A stretch of 64,000 nt of DNA from the IMG/VR virus record IMGVR_UViG_3300042890_005336, positions 19,174-83,173 of that record; one strand, 5' to 3'. Below are positions 53,780 to 64,000 of this stretch, in pieces; position 1 is the stretch's first letter; every line of letters begins with the position of its first letter. The notes beneath the pieces were generated by a model, which did no database searches, was not told the origin of the DNA, and saw only the letters and a program-made list of their open reading frames with translations. The stretch comes from a virus. The translations under genes and the position numbers were made by a program.

Positions 53780-56700
53780 ATGGCATCTAGTAGCAGACAA
53801 AGTGCGCTTTTTGGTGTACAAGATTGGAAAAAAATATATCAAACTTATCGTGAGGCTGATTTTGTAAGCTACGATTATGAAACCTTACGTAAAACATTTA
53901 TTGACTATCTTACTACCTACTACCCCGAAACATTTAATGACTACATAGAAAGTAGTGAATTTATCGCATTACTTGATGTAATGGCATATATGGGTCAAGC
54001 ACTTGCTTTTCGTAGTGACCTTAACGCACGTGAAAATTTTATTGATACAGCAGAAAGACGTGACAGTGTTATTAAACTTGCCAATCTTGTTAGTTATACA
54101 CCAAAAAGAAATATTACAGCACAAGGTACTTTAAAAATAACTGCTATACAAACTACTGAGGATATACGTGACATCAATGGTACACCACTAGCTAATCAAC
54201 CTATACAGTGGAATGATCCTGCTAATCCATATTGGCAAACTCAATTTAATTCAATTATTAATAGTTCGCTTATTAGTAGTCAGTACGTTGGTCGCCCAGG
54301 CAACTCTGCCACCCTACTTGGTATAAAAACTGATGAGTATACGTTGAGTATCCCTGGGGGGTATTTGCCTATTGTTCCATTTGTAGCACAAGTGGATGGT
54401 GTTGATATGAACTTTGAAGCAGTTAGTGTAACTAGTTTAAATCGTGATTATCTTTATGAAATTCCACCTGCTCCTAGTGGTGCATTTAACATATTATATC
54501 AAAATGATCGTCTAGGTTTTGGCAGTGCTAATACAGGATGGTTTGTATATTTTAAACAAGGTGTACTACAAAACGTTGATTTTAATTTTCCTGATGCAGT
54601 AGAAAATAATGTGCAACTTGTTAATATTGAAGGTATTAATAATACTGATACATGGCTATACAAATTAGACTCGCAAGGTAATACAGAACAATTATGGACT
54701 CAAGTTGAAAGTATCTACGCAAATGCACAACTACAACTTGAAAACAGTTTACGCACTATTTTCAGTGTAACATCAAGAGCAAATGACCAAGTTACCTATG
54801 TGTTTGGTGATGGCGTATTTGCTGAAATACCTGTAGGTAGTTTTAGAGCGTATGTACGCAGTGGCAATGCACTAAAGTATACCATTGATCCTAATGAAAT
54901 ACAAGGCATTACAGTAAATATTGGTTACTTAAGTCGTACCAATCGTATCGAAACCTTAACACTTACTCTAAGCTTACAAAACCCAATTAACACAGCACTT
55001 ACACGTGAAAGTTTAGCAAGCATTAAAGAACGTGCACCTGCAAGATATTATACACAAAATCGTATGGTAAATGGTGAAGATTATACTAATTTCCCATATA
55101 CTTTATACAATAGTATTGTCAAATCTAAAGCATTAAATCGCAGTAGTATTGGTGTAACACGTAGCTTAGATTTATTAGACCCAACAGGAAAATATAGTAG
55201 TACTAATGTATTTGCTAACGATGGTGCATTATGGATCGTTGATGGTGATGATCCTACAACAGGAGCACCAACTTCTGCAACTACTTTTAGCTTAAGTAAT
55301 ATTAATTTTGCTACAGAATTTTTAACGCAATCATTTAAACAAATTATTAGTAGTTCACAATGTCAACAATATTATCTACAATATTATCCACGTTATAGTG
55401 GATATTACACACCCGCAGGTGTAAGTGGTAGTTATCAAGTATATTGGAACTTATCAACAGTCAATAGTGATAATGTAACAGGCTACTTTTATATAAGCAC
55501 GACAGCAGATTACCCCCAAACGGTAGGTCCGTTAAATGGAACAGACTTGCGTTATATTGCACAAGGTACGCTGATTAAGTTTGTTTGTCCTAACCCTGAT
55601 ACACAATGTTTTGATAAAAATAATCGCATTGTAACACGCCAACCAAATTATATTATAGGTGACAAAACTTATATTTGGGTTGGGGTGGAAGAAGTTATAG
55701 GTGATGGTGAAAACTTTGGTAATGGTAATCTTGAAAACGGAAGCGGTCCAATTACCCTAAGTGAGTATGTTCCACAAACTGCTATTATTGATAAAACACT
55801 AAGTTCAACTTATACGGTAACGGCTATAACGAAGGCGACTCCTGGCATTGTTACTACGAGCGGTACACATTTATTAGTTGATGGTCAAGAAGTAGTACTA
55901 ACAGGTGTTGTTGGTATGACTGAAGTCAATGCTAAAACATATTATGCTAAAGTAACGGGTTATTCAACTACTACATTTGCTCTATACAATGATCCTGCGC
56001 TAGAAAACCCTGTAAACACATCCATATATACAACCTATGTTAGTGGTGGTACGGTGACAACCACTGCAACAGGGATTATTCCATCAATTGATACATCATT
56101 AAGTAATACTATTATTCGCCAATGTTTAAATTTAATTCAATTACGTCAAGATTTTGCGCTAAGTTTTGATAATAGTATTACTGCTAATTTAGAGCGTTGG
56201 GAAGTTGTTCAACCTATTCCAACATCTTCAGTTACGCCAACATCGTATTTTATGAGTTTTACTTTTAATAGTGTTGATAATGTTTATTATGTTCGTTACC
56301 GTACGTTACAATATTATTTTGGTAGTGTAAGTGAAGTAAGATTTTTCTTTGATCAATTTGAAAAAGTTTTTGATAATAAGAGTGGACAAACTATAGCTGA
56401 TTTTGTAAACATTCAAGGTGTTAATTCTAATTTACAATCTGCTGCGCCATTGGGAACTGATTATTTCTTAGATATTATAGCACAACCTGTACAAAGTGAC
56501 GGATATGCTGATGATTATGCTGTAGAAATAACAAGTATAGATTCTGACACAGGATATCCCATTGACCCTGATTTCTTTGAATTAATTACTGATACAACAA
56601 CAAGTCCATATCCATATGTATTCTTCCGCACTGTAACTGACAGTTTAGGTTTGTATCGTCAAGAAATTGTACCTAATGGTGCTATTGTTATAGCACAGGA

Positions 56701-57715
56701 AACATATGCAGATGTTTATGCAAATCGTTACTTATATCCTGCAGGAACAACATTTTATACAGACTATGATCCTGTTTCCTATAACATTGTAAGTATTAGT
56801 GCAGCTACACCTGCTGTTGTTACTACATTGCCACATAATTTTAGTGATGGGCAACGTGTAGTTATTACAGGTGCAGGTACAAATAATGGTGTAAAATTTG
56901 TAAAAGTTACAGGATATACATCAACAACCTTTGCGCTTTATAGTGATCCTAGCTTAACAACACCTGTTACAGGGGTGTCAGCAGTAAGTGGTATTGTCAA
57001 AACCGTCCCAGGTTGGTACACCACCGTACTAAACAATGTTACTAACGTTGTTACCCTAAGCGATGTTACTGCAGATTATAGCGTTGAATCAGGACGTGGT
57101 GCTATAATTTTCCAATATCGACATAATAGTAATAATACTACCCGCATCGACCCTGGAACCACCAACATCATTGATTTATACGTTGTAACACAACAATATT
57201 ATACTGAATATACCAATTGGATTAATGATACGACAGGCGTATTGCCTGAACCATTAGTACCAACAATTAATCAACTTACTCAAGCTTATGGTGATGTTGA
57301 TCAATATAAAATGTTAAGTGACAGTGTTGTATTGAATAGTGTACAGTTTAAGCCATTATTTGGACAAAAAGCTTCACCTGCATTACGTGGTACGATTAAA
57401 ATTATTAAAAGTCCATTTACCACTGCTAGTGATAGTCAAATACGTAGTGCTACATTAACTGCACTGAATAATTATTTTAGTTTAGATAAGTGGAATTTTG
57501 GCGATACTTTCTATTTTAGTGAATTAACAGCTTATTTGCACGTTGAGTTAGGTGATTTGATTAATTCTGTGGTGGTAGTACCACAAGATCCTAATCAAAA
57601 ATTCGGTGATTTATATGAAGTACGCTGTGCACCATACGAGATTTTTGTTAATGGTGCCACTGCAAATGATATTGTCATTGTAGCTAGCCTTACACCAACC
57701 GTTTTGCAGCAATAA
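53780..57715 (+). CDS. 6: Baseplate wedge protein gp6, enlarged (1311 residues)
   Basis: The N-terminal third is clear T4-type gp6: FGVQDWKKIYQTYREADFVS, YDYETLRKTFIDYL, TFNDYIESSEFIALLDVMAY and FRSDLNARENFIDTAERRDS. The C-terminus has the wedge-like FKPLFGQKASPALRGTIKII and TLTALNNYFSLDKWNFGDTF. T4 gp6 is 660 residues. Here extra domains include two copies (~675-760 and ~1000-1075) of a ~80-residue module with ATPGIVTT...H, DGQ.V..TG, KVTGYSTTTFALY and a trailing SGG or SG, like the FCCH-type beta module seen in phage structural proteins. gp6 dimers form the inner ring of the baseplate. Confidence 0.9.
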   Translation: MASSSRQSALFGVQDWKKIYQTYREADFVSYDYETLRKTFIDYLTTYYPETFNDYIESSEFIALLDVMAYMGQALAFRSDLNARENFIDTAERRDSVIKLANLVSYTPKRNITAQGTLKITAIQTTEDIRDINGTPLANQPIQWNDPANPYWQTQFNSIINSSLISSQYVGRPGNSATLLGIKTDEYTLSIPGGYLPIVPFVAQVDGVDMNFEAVSVTSLNRDYLYEIPPAPSGAFNILYQNDRLGFGSANTGWFVYFKQGVLQNVDFNFPDAVENNVQLVNIEGINNTDTWLYKLDSQGNTEQLWTQVESIYANAQLQLENSLRTIFSVTSRANDQVTYVFGDGVFAEIPVGSFRAYVRSGNALKYTIDPNEIQGITVNIGYLSRTNRIETLTLTLSLQNPINTALTRESLASIKERAPARYYTQNRMVNGEDYTNFPYTLYNSIVKSKALNRSSIGVTRSLDLLDPTGKYSSTNVFANDGALWIVDGDDPTTGAPTSATTFSLSNINFATEFLTQSFKQIISSSQCQQYYLQYYPRYSGYYTPAGVSGSYQVYWNLSTVNSDNVTGYFYISTTADYPQTVGPLNGTDLRYIAQGTLIKFVCPNPDTQCFDKNNRIVTRQPNYIIGDKTYIWVGVEEVIGDGENFGNGNLENGSGPITLSEYVPQTAIIDKTLSSTYTVTAITKATPGIVTTSGTHLLVDGQEVVLTGVVGMTEVNAKTYYAKVTGYSTTTFALYNDPALENPVNTSIYTTYVSGGTVTTTATGIIPSIDTSLSNTIIRQCLNLIQLRQDFALSFDNSITANLERWEVVQPIPTSSVTPTSYFMSFTFNSVDNVYYVRYRTLQYYFGSVSEVRFFFDQFEKVFDNKSGQTIADFVNIQGVNSNLQSAAPLGTDYFLDIIAQPVQSDGYADDYAVEITSIDSDTGYPIDPDFFELITDTTTSPYPYVFFRTVTDSLGLYRQEIVPNGAIVIAQETYADVYANRYLYPAGTTFYTDYDPVSYNIVSISAATPAVVTTLPHNFSDGQRVVITGAGTNNGVKFVKVTGYTSTTFALYSDPSLTTPVTGVSAVSGIVKTVPGWYTTVLNNVTNVVTLSDVTADYSVESGRGAIIFQYRHNSNNTTRIDPGTTNIIDLYVVTQQYYTEYTNWINDTTGVLPEPLVPTINQLTQAYGDVDQYKMLSDSVVLNSVQFKPLFGQKASPALRGTIKIIKSPFTTASDSQIRSATLTALNNYFSLDKWNFGDTFYFSELTAYLHVELGDLINSVVVVPQDPNQKFGDLYEVRCAPYEIFVNGATANDIVIVASLTPTVLQQ

Positions 57716-57740
57716 TCTAAATATGCTGATAATTACGGCG

Positions 57741-57748
57741 ACTAAATA
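57741..57748 (+). promoter_or_regulatory. Late promoter box ACTAAATA
   Basis: ACTAAATA on the plus strand, 23 bp before the ATG at 57772, in the 56-bp gap after gp6. No Shine-Dalgarno is seen before that ATG. Confidence 0.5.
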
Positions 57749-57771
57749 CATTTATTAGCATATAAAATAAC

Positions 57772-60700
57772 ATGGTAACTAAGGTACGCACAATCGATTT
57801 TTTGCCTGAAATATTCAGGACTGAGACTAACAGACAATTTTTGTCTGCTACACTTGACCAATTGACGCAGCAAAAGAATGTATCTGCCGTACAGGGATAT
57901 ATTGGCGAGAAATTTGGTTATGGTATTAGTAGAAATGACAAGTATGTTGTTGAGCCTGATAAAACTAGAACTGATTATCAGTTAGAACCTGCAGTTATCT
58001 TTTTAAAAGATGATACGCAAACACCACAAGACTTCATCACTTATCCTGGCATCGTCGATGCACTGCGACAACCCAATAATGTTACCTTAAACCCACAATC
58101 ATTGTTTGAACAAGACAGTTACAGTTGGGAATCTTTTATTAACTATGACAAATTATTAAACTATCAGCAGTACTATTGGTTACCGCTTGGTCCTGACACC
58201 GTGTTAGTATCTACTGATACTGTATATAATCGCAGAACCTATACCGTTATTGATTCAAATGATGGTTATCGCATTTCAACGTTTGCTCAAAAAAACCCAA
58301 TCATCACGTTATTACGTGGTGGAACATATAAGTTTGTAGTCGATGGCAATGCGCCATTTTGGATTCAAGGTGTCCCAGGCACCAACGGAACCGAACCCCT
58401 ATACCCAAATATAAGCACAAGAGATGTACTAGGTGTTACAAATAATGGTACGGCAAGTGGTGAAATAACCTTTACAGTACCTGCAAGAGATGCACAATCG
58501 CAGTATATATTGCCTGGTAATCATACGGTGGATATTATTTGCACAAGTAATTATGATGACATAAATGGTAAAACTTTAGCAGATATTGGTGGTTCAATTG
58601 ATGGTGTTACTGATTTGAATGGTAAAACTATTATGTTTTACGGTCCATCTAGTGTGGCTAATCAAATTAAGTACTATCGTATTGAATATGATACAAACAA
58701 TAACTTAACTGCAACAACAACACCTGATGCTAATTATACAAGTGTTTCTACCATTGGCGTAGTTGATGTAAGTGATATTTACGCAGGTATGGTTATTTCA
58801 GGTAGTGGTATACCATCAGGTACTATAGTAGAAAACATTATCAATTCAAATTTATACTTAAGCAATGCTATTACTGTAACTACATCAACTACATTAACAT
58901 TTAGCAATAATCGTTTTCCTGTGCCACCATCAGTGTCAGTAGGCTATAACGCAGCACCATATGCTGCATATGATCAAAATTATATTGATCCACTACAAAG
59001 TTCATATACACCCGTAGAAATTGGTTTTGATCAAACAATTGTATTACGCTTGGTAGATATTGGCAATATTCCTACTATGGAAACTATTACTGCTAACTTA
59101 GGTACTGTATATCAAGCAAGAAAGTTCTTTAGAAATTTAGCAGGTCAAATTGAGTTAATACCATATCTTAGCGCACAATTAGATAGACTATACTATCAAA
59201 ACGCTAATGATCCAAATAGTGTTGGTATTATTGAATTGATTGAAAGTAACGCTGATGCTTATATCTACATTAGTGATATTCTCGGTAAAACAAATTATAC
59301 AAGTCCTAATAAAGTACAATTTACTAATGGTTTGAAAATTAGTTTTGAAGGTAATGTAGTACCAAGTTCATACGAGGGTAATGAGTATTATGTAGAAGGT
59401 GTAGGAACAGCCATTCAATTGATTCCTGTAGGTGATTATGCAACACCTGAGATCTATACTGATCCAATTTTTGTACCTTATGACATGGAACCTTACGATA
59501 CAACAGGATATGATGTTGTATTGAATCAACCACTTGATGCGGATTATTTAACAATTAGTAGATTATCACGTGATCGCAATGCATGGTCACGTAGCAATCG
59601 TTGGTTTCATTATGATGTGTTACAAGCTACCTACAATTATACAAAGAGTGCACGTTCATTAGAAGATTTACAAAGTACAACAAATAGAGCAAAGCGTCCT
59701 ATTATAGAATTTGTGCCTAATTTAAAATTATTTGATAGTGGTACAAAATCATTAGGTTCAGTAGACTTTTTTGATACTGCTACTACAGATTTATTATCTA
59801 CTGTAGAGGGCATTGTACCTACATTACCAACTATAGCTAATTTTTCATCAGCAACAGAGGCTATTGTAACCATTAATAATACACAATTGGTTGGTACTAT
59901 TAATCCATCTTTACCTGTTACATTAATCGAAGGACAATCTGTTGTATTACAAATACCTAGCACATGGCCTACAGAATGGCAAGTTTTAGATAATCAAATA
60001 TATTATATCTATGACATAAACACGTCTAGCCCAACTGTTACTACTTTTAAATTATCAAGTGTTTCTACTATTGATACACCTGATCCTCTTGATACAAATG
60101 GTTTTACAGCACCATCAGTAGGCACAGCCTATGCAAGTTTTGGTGAGTATATTATTGATGGTGAAAGTGTATTTGATGGTGCTAGAATTATTGTAAGTAA
60201 TGATACTGATGCTAGTGTACGAAGTAAAGTATATTATGCAACCTTTGTTCAAATCGATACAGCGGGAACTGTTGTAGCAAGTTTTGTTCCTGATACAGAT
60301 GTTACAGTGACTAATTTAAGTCAAGCAGTTATTACACGAGGTGACGTATCTTATAATCATCTTGGACGAACATTTGTTTATGAAGATGTGTTGTTTAATA
60401 ATGCAGGTGGATGGCAACAATGTCAACTAAAGACAGGACCTAACCAAGCACCCCTATTTGATATATTAAATGAAAATGGTGTAAGTTTTAGTAATACGTC
60501 ATCATATCCTGCTACTACTTTTGCAGGAACAAAGTTATTTTCATATACAGAAAATAGTTCTAATCCTGATGATCCTGTATTAGGTTTTCCATTAGAATAC
60601 ACAAGTTTAGAAAATACTAGTGATATTAATTTCACAGTAAACCTTAACGTAGATACATTTAGTTATACAAGTGGTTCAACTACTGTTACAGAATTAATCA

Positions 60701-63700
60701 ATACAGGCTATGTTAATCAATATGAAATCATTGATGTACCAACCAAGCGTATTGGATGGGTAAATTCTATAGAGCAAAGTGTACAATATCAAGTATTTTC
60801 ATTTACAACATCAGCTCTTAATACAGCAAACAATATTACAACGGTAAGATGTGATATTCCTGCTCAACCTGACACAGGATGGAATCCTGTTAAAGTATAT
60901 CTAAATAATCGTTACTTAAAACCAAATGAATTTACCTACACAGTGACTTCATCAGAAACTATTGTGTATATACCTAATGGATTTAATGATTTACCTGTTG
61001 TAGTGGAACTGCTTAGTGCAGAGGTTAGTCCTACAGCATACTATACAGTACCTACTAACCTAGAAAATAATCCATTCAATGTCAACCCAACAACAATTGA
61101 TTTAGGTGGTATTAGAAATCATTGGATTAGTATATGCGAAAATAGTGGATTAGTAACGGGTAGCTTTGTTGGTAATAATAATAGTCGTGATTTACCAAAT
61201 TTAGATCCATATGGAAATAAGATTATTCAAAACAGTGCGGCAATGTTGTTGCCTGGGTTGTTTTTGCGTAAAGCAGGGTATAATATATTAGATGCGTTAA
61301 ATTTTAATTCTAATGAATATACAAATTATAAACAAGTTATTGTTGATACTGCTTATCAGTTAGATTTTGGTCCTTACGACAGCCCATCGACCATATTAGA
61401 TACTATAGTACAGCGTTTAGTACAAGCTAAAGCAGATACTGCTCCTTTCTTTTGGAGCGATATGTATTTTAGTGGCGATCCTTATATCACTAACACTTAT
61501 CGTTTCCGTAATCAAGCAAGCACTGCTACCTATACATTAAGTAGAATCTATGATTTTACAAGTGCAAATTACTATGGTTTAGGCATTTATGTAACACGTA
61601 TCATTGATGGTATTGCACGTGAGATACAATTATTGCGTGATGTAAATTGGGTAACTAGTACAACATCACCTAGCGTAACCATAACCTATAGTTTTTTAGC
61701 AGGTGATGTTGTTACCGTTAAAGAATATAATCAAACTTATGGTACATTCTGTCCTAATACACCATCAAAATTAGGCACCTATCCTGCTTTTGTACCACAG
61801 GTATTGCTTGATAATACATACCTTACGCCAACGTATTTTATTGTAGGTCATGATGGTAGTTATAATAAGTTATATGGTACATATATTAATGGTCGTTTAA
61901 CAGACCCACGTGACATTGCACTGTTTGAGTTTGAAAATCGTGTATGGAATAATATTAAAGTAACACAAGATATTCCTATTGTTTATGCCGATGTAGCCCC
62001 AGGCAAATTCCGCACCACGTCATATTCTGAAGAAGAAATTTTACAGATTAAAAATCCATCATTCTTAAATTGGATTGGAAAGAATAGATTAGATTATAGA
62101 ACTAATTTCTACCGTTCAAATAACGCATTTTCATATAATTATCGTGGCAGCACAATGAGTATTGATGATAGTATCATTACTCAAGGCTATTGGCGTGGTA
62201 TATACAATTGGCTATATGATACAGATACGCCAAACATTACACCATGGAAAATGTTAGGCTTTGCAGTACGTCCTACATGGTGGCTAAGTTATTATGGTGA
62301 TGCACCATATACTAGTGATAATACTACATTGTGGACAGATTTATCAAATGGTTTTGTTTGGAATAATGGTGATAGTTATACTATTACAAAATATGTTCGC
62401 CCACAATTATTAAGCATTATACCTGTTGATAGTATGGGCAATCTAGTGCCACCATTAGAATTAGTTGTTAATTTCTATAATACGCTTGATTTTAATAAAA
62501 GTTGGTTACCAGGCGATGACTCCCCAACCGAAGCAAGTTATGAAAAGAGTAGCACTTATCCATTTGATTTAATGCGTTTGTTAGTATTGACAAAACCTGC
62601 ACAATTTTTTAATTTAAATGTTGATCGTGATTTATATAAGTTTGATGTTGAGTTAGGGCAATGGTTATACAATAACCGTTATCATATTAACCCTAATGAT
62701 ATTGTTGTATATGGTGATGGTACGCCAAAGCATAGTTATATTAATTGGGTAGTAGATTATTTAAATCAGCGTGGTATATCATCAACCTCTGAGGTACAAG
62801 TATCTTTACAAAATTTAGATGTGCGTTTGGTATATCGTGTTGGTGGATTTACTGCTAAAAAGTTTTTAAGTTTTCTAGTAGAAAAAGCAAGCACTAATAG
62901 TGCAAACACAGGATTATTGATTCCTGATGATAGTTATAACATATTATTGTATGATAACGTGCCATTTGATAAGATTACTTGGTCTAGTGTGGTTGTACAA
63001 AAAACTGAAAAAGGATATTCAGTTTGGGGTAATAGTTTAACACAAAGTTTCTTTACTTGTGCTCAACCCTTAAACAACAATTACAAAGAAGTTGTTAGTT
63101 ATGGTGATTATCGTGTCAGCGTAAGTACAGGATTTAGTAAAACACAAACTTACATTGTGCCTTATGGTACAGAATTTTATAGTTTAGAAGGTGTAGCTGA
63201 ATTTTTAGTGCGTTATGGCGCACACTTAGCCAATCAAGGTATGTTGTTTGTTAACATATTTGATGGGGTAGAATATAATTGGACACAAATGGTTGCTGAG
63301 TTTTTATATTGGCAATCACAAAAATGGTCAGTGGGTAGTTTAATTAATCTTAACCCTAATAGCCAACGTTTAAGTATTAACAAAGATAATTTTATTGTAC
63401 AACCATTAACTTTACAACAAAGTAATTTTGTACTTGATCAAAACATGTCGCCTATCAAACCAACGAATATGATGATTAATCGTGATGGCACTGCTTTTGA
63501 GTTACAAGTAAAAAATGTTGGTGATACTTTAGCTTATTCTGTTTTCAACATGTCAAATATTGAACATGCTATTGTGTTTGATAATATTACATTGTTTAAT
63601 GACGTTATCTATAACGTATCAATTGGTTTACGTCAAGAACGTATTTTAATGAAAGGATATGTTACTGCTGAGTGGAATGGCTATGTTGATGCACAAGGAT

Positions 63701-64000
63701 TTTTATTAAATCAAAATAATGTACAAGAATGGCAATCAAATATCAAGTATTCAAAGGGACAAATTGTTACTTATAAAGGACAATATTGGGTTGCATCTGA
63801 AATTATTGAACCTAACGCAAACTTTAATCAAGAACAATGGATAAAGAGTGATTATGAATCTGTACAAACAGGATTATTAGCTAACCCTAGCACTGAAGCT
63901 GCGGAAGCATTGTCTTTTTACAATACCAACGTTGCTGCATTAAATGAAGATACTGATTTATTATCATTTAGTTTAATTGGTTTTAGACCACGTGAGTACA
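57772..64000 (+). CDS. Giant baseplate/virion structural protein in the gp7 position (partial)
   Basis: The open frame starts at ATG 57772 (MVTKVRTIDFLPEIFRTETN) and runs 2076 codons to the window edge without a stop, so the C-terminus is missing. Early features are LRGGTYKFVVDGNAPFWIQG, a beta-domain phrase recalled from big structural proteins of aquatic T4-like phages, and repeated Ig-like beta segments. Later come FGPYDSPSTILDTIVQRL-type and WRGIYNWLYDTDTPNITPW-type blocks. The window ends at LIGFRPREY, which is also recalled from such proteins. It follows gp6 directly, where T4 has gp7 (1032 residues), so it is a candidate oversized gp7 equivalent; homology is not shown. No enzymatic motif was noticed. 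Confidence 0.8.
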   Translation, partial: MVTKVRTIDFLPEIFRTETNRQFLSATLDQLTQQKNVSAVQGYIGEKFGYGISRNDKYVVEPDKTRTDYQLEPAVIFLKDDTQTPQDFITYPGIVDALRQPNNVTLNPQSLFEQDSYSWESFINYDKLLNYQQYYWLPLGPDTVLVSTDTVYNRRTYTVIDSNDGYRISTFAQKNPIITLLRGGTYKFVVDGNAPFWIQGVPGTNGTEPLYPNISTRDVLGVTNNGTASGEITFTVPARDAQSQYILPGNHTVDIICTSNYDDINGKTLADIGGSIDGVTDLNGKTIMFYGPSSVANQIKYYRIEYDTNNNLTATTTPDANYTSVSTIGVVDVSDIYAGMVISGSGIPSGTIVENIINSNLYLSNAITVTTSTTLTFSNNRFPVPPSVSVGYNAAPYAAYDQNYIDPLQSSYTPVEIGFDQTIVLRLVDIGNIPTMETITANLGTVYQARKFFRNLAGQIELIPYLSAQLDRLYYQNANDPNSVGIIELIESNADAYIYISDILGKTNYTSPNKVQFTNGLKISFEGNVVPSSYEGNEYYVEGVGTAIQLIPVGDYATPEIYTDPIFVPYDMEPYDTTGYDVVLNQPLDADYLTISRLSRDRNAWSRSNRWFHYDVLQATYNYTKSARSLEDLQSTTNRAKRPIIEFVPNLKLFDSGTKSLGSVDFFDTATTDLLSTVEGIVPTLPTIANFSSATEAIVTINNTQLVGTINPSLPVTLIEGQSVVLQIPSTWPTEWQVLDNQIYYIYDINTSSPTVTTFKLSSVSTIDTPDPLDTNGFTAPSVGTAYASFGEYIIDGESVFDGARIIVSNDTDASVRSKVYYATFVQIDTAGTVVASFVPDTDVTVTNLSQAVITRGDVSYNHLGRTFVYEDVLFNNAGGWQQCQLKTGPNQAPLFDILNENGVSFSNTSSYPATTFAGTKLFSYTENSSNPDDPVLGFPLEYTSLENTSDINFTVNLNVDTFSYTSGSTTVTELINTGYVNQYEIIDVPTKRIGWVNSIEQSVQYQVFSFTTSALNTANNITTVRCDIPAQPDTGWNPVKVYLNNRYLKPNEFTYTVTSSETIVYIPNGFNDLPVVVELLSAEVSPTAYYTVPTNLENNPFNVNPTTIDLGGIRNHWISICENSGLVTGSFVGNNNSRDLPNLDPYGNKIIQNSAAMLLPGLFLRKAGYNILDALNFNSNEYTNYKQVIVDTAYQLDFGPYDSPSTILDTIVQRLVQAKADTAPFFWSDMYFSGDPYITNTYRFRNQASTATYTLSRIYDFTSANYYGLGIYVTRIIDGIAREIQLLRDVNWVTSTTSPSVTITYSFLAGDVVTVKEYNQTYGTFCPNTPSKLGTYPAFVPQVLLDNTYLTPTYFIVGHDGSYNKLYGTYINGRLTDPRDIALFEFENRVWNNIKVTQDIPIVYADVAPGKFRTTSYSEEEILQIKNPSFLNWIGKNRLDYRTNFYRSNNAFSYNYRGSTMSIDDSIITQGYWRGIYNWLYDTDTPNITPWKMLGFAVRPTWWLSYYGDAPYTSDNTTLWTDLSNGFVWNNGDSYTITKYVRPQLLSIIPVDSMGNLVPPLELVVNFYNTLDFNKSWLPGDDSPTEASYEKSSTYPFDLMRLLVLTKPAQFFNLNVDRDLYKFDVELGQWLYNNRYHINPNDIVVYGDGTPKHSYINWVVDYLNQRGISSTSEVQVSLQNLDVRLVYRVGGFTAKKFLSFLVEKASTNSANTGLLIPDDSYNILLYDNVPFDKITWSSVVVQKTEKGYSVWGNSLTQSFFTCAQPLNNNYKEVVSYGDYRVSVSTGFSKTQTYIVPYGTEFYSLEGVAEFLVRYGAHLANQGMLFVNIFDGVEYNWTQMVAEFLYWQSQKWSVGSLINLNPNSQRLSINKDNFIVQPLTLQQSNFVLDQNMSPIKPTNMMINRDGTAFELQVKNVGDTLAYSVFNMSNIEHAIVFDNITLFNDVIYNVSIGLRQERILMKGYVTAEWNGYVDAQGFLLNQNNVQEWQSNIKYSKGQIVTYKGQYWVASEIIEPNANFNQEQWIKSDYESVQTGLLANPSTEAAEALSFYNTNVAALNEDTDLLSFSLIGFRPREY

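Overview
The window is an AT-rich piece of a large tailed-phage genome. It carries the structural and replication core of a T4-superfamily myovirus: major capsid protein gp23, scaffold gp22, prohead protease gp21, an acidic prohead-core protein, portal gp20, baseplate proteins gp26, gp51-like, gp53-like, gp5-like, gp25 and gp6, the recombination nuclease pair gp46/gp47 and late sigma factor gp55. The fibre architecture (FN3 and Gly-rich tips, 'NGQVLSTNGSGNLSW' cassettes, an N-terminus reading IKIGELPNDGTGDP) is of the kind recalled from aquatic T4-like phages. The host is not shown by the sequence. The fatty-acid desaturase looks, from memory, most like betaproteobacterial enzymes, which is only a hint.

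Layout. (1) 1-25045, minus strand: six fibre or adhesin genes, five complete and one running off the left edge, plus one small gene among them. Five are built from shuffled Asn/Gly/Ser/Val repeats; the sixth has six tandem FN3 domains and a Gly-rich end. (2) 25129-28631: a small cysteine-rich protein related to HNH endonucleases but without the catalytic residues, a 54-residue protein, a membrane fatty-acid desaturase, a subtilisin-like protease and two small structural proteins. (3) 28710-37872, minus: the head module (gp23, gp22, gp21, gp67/68-like, small conserved protein, gp20) and a tape measure with a C-terminal glucosaminidase. (4) 37942-38987, plus: gp26 and a gp51-like protein, followed by hairpin terminators and about 500 bp of non-coding, hairpin-rich DNA. 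(5) 39565-44199, minus: PD-(D/E)XK nuclease, gp46, gp47 and gp55, with sigma70-like promoters in front of gp47 and gp55. (6) 44359-64000, plus: tail and baseplate genes including gp53-, gp5-, gp25- and gp6-like proteins and a giant gp7-region protein that runs off the right edge.

The parts fit together. gp55 is encoded here, and T4-type late -10 boxes (NATAAATA, CTAAATA or GTAAATA) precede many of the structural genes. At about half of the sites the box lies about 20-32 bp before the gene, often with a Shine-Dalgarno sequence. At five genes it lies only 4-7 nt before the ATG with no Shine-Dalgarno, which predicts leaderless late mRNAs; gp47 shows the same geometry from a sigma70-like promoter. 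The cell-wall hydrolase sits in the tape measure, and the gp5-like spike shows no lysozyme domain. All family assignments come from reading motifs by eye; no database search was run.
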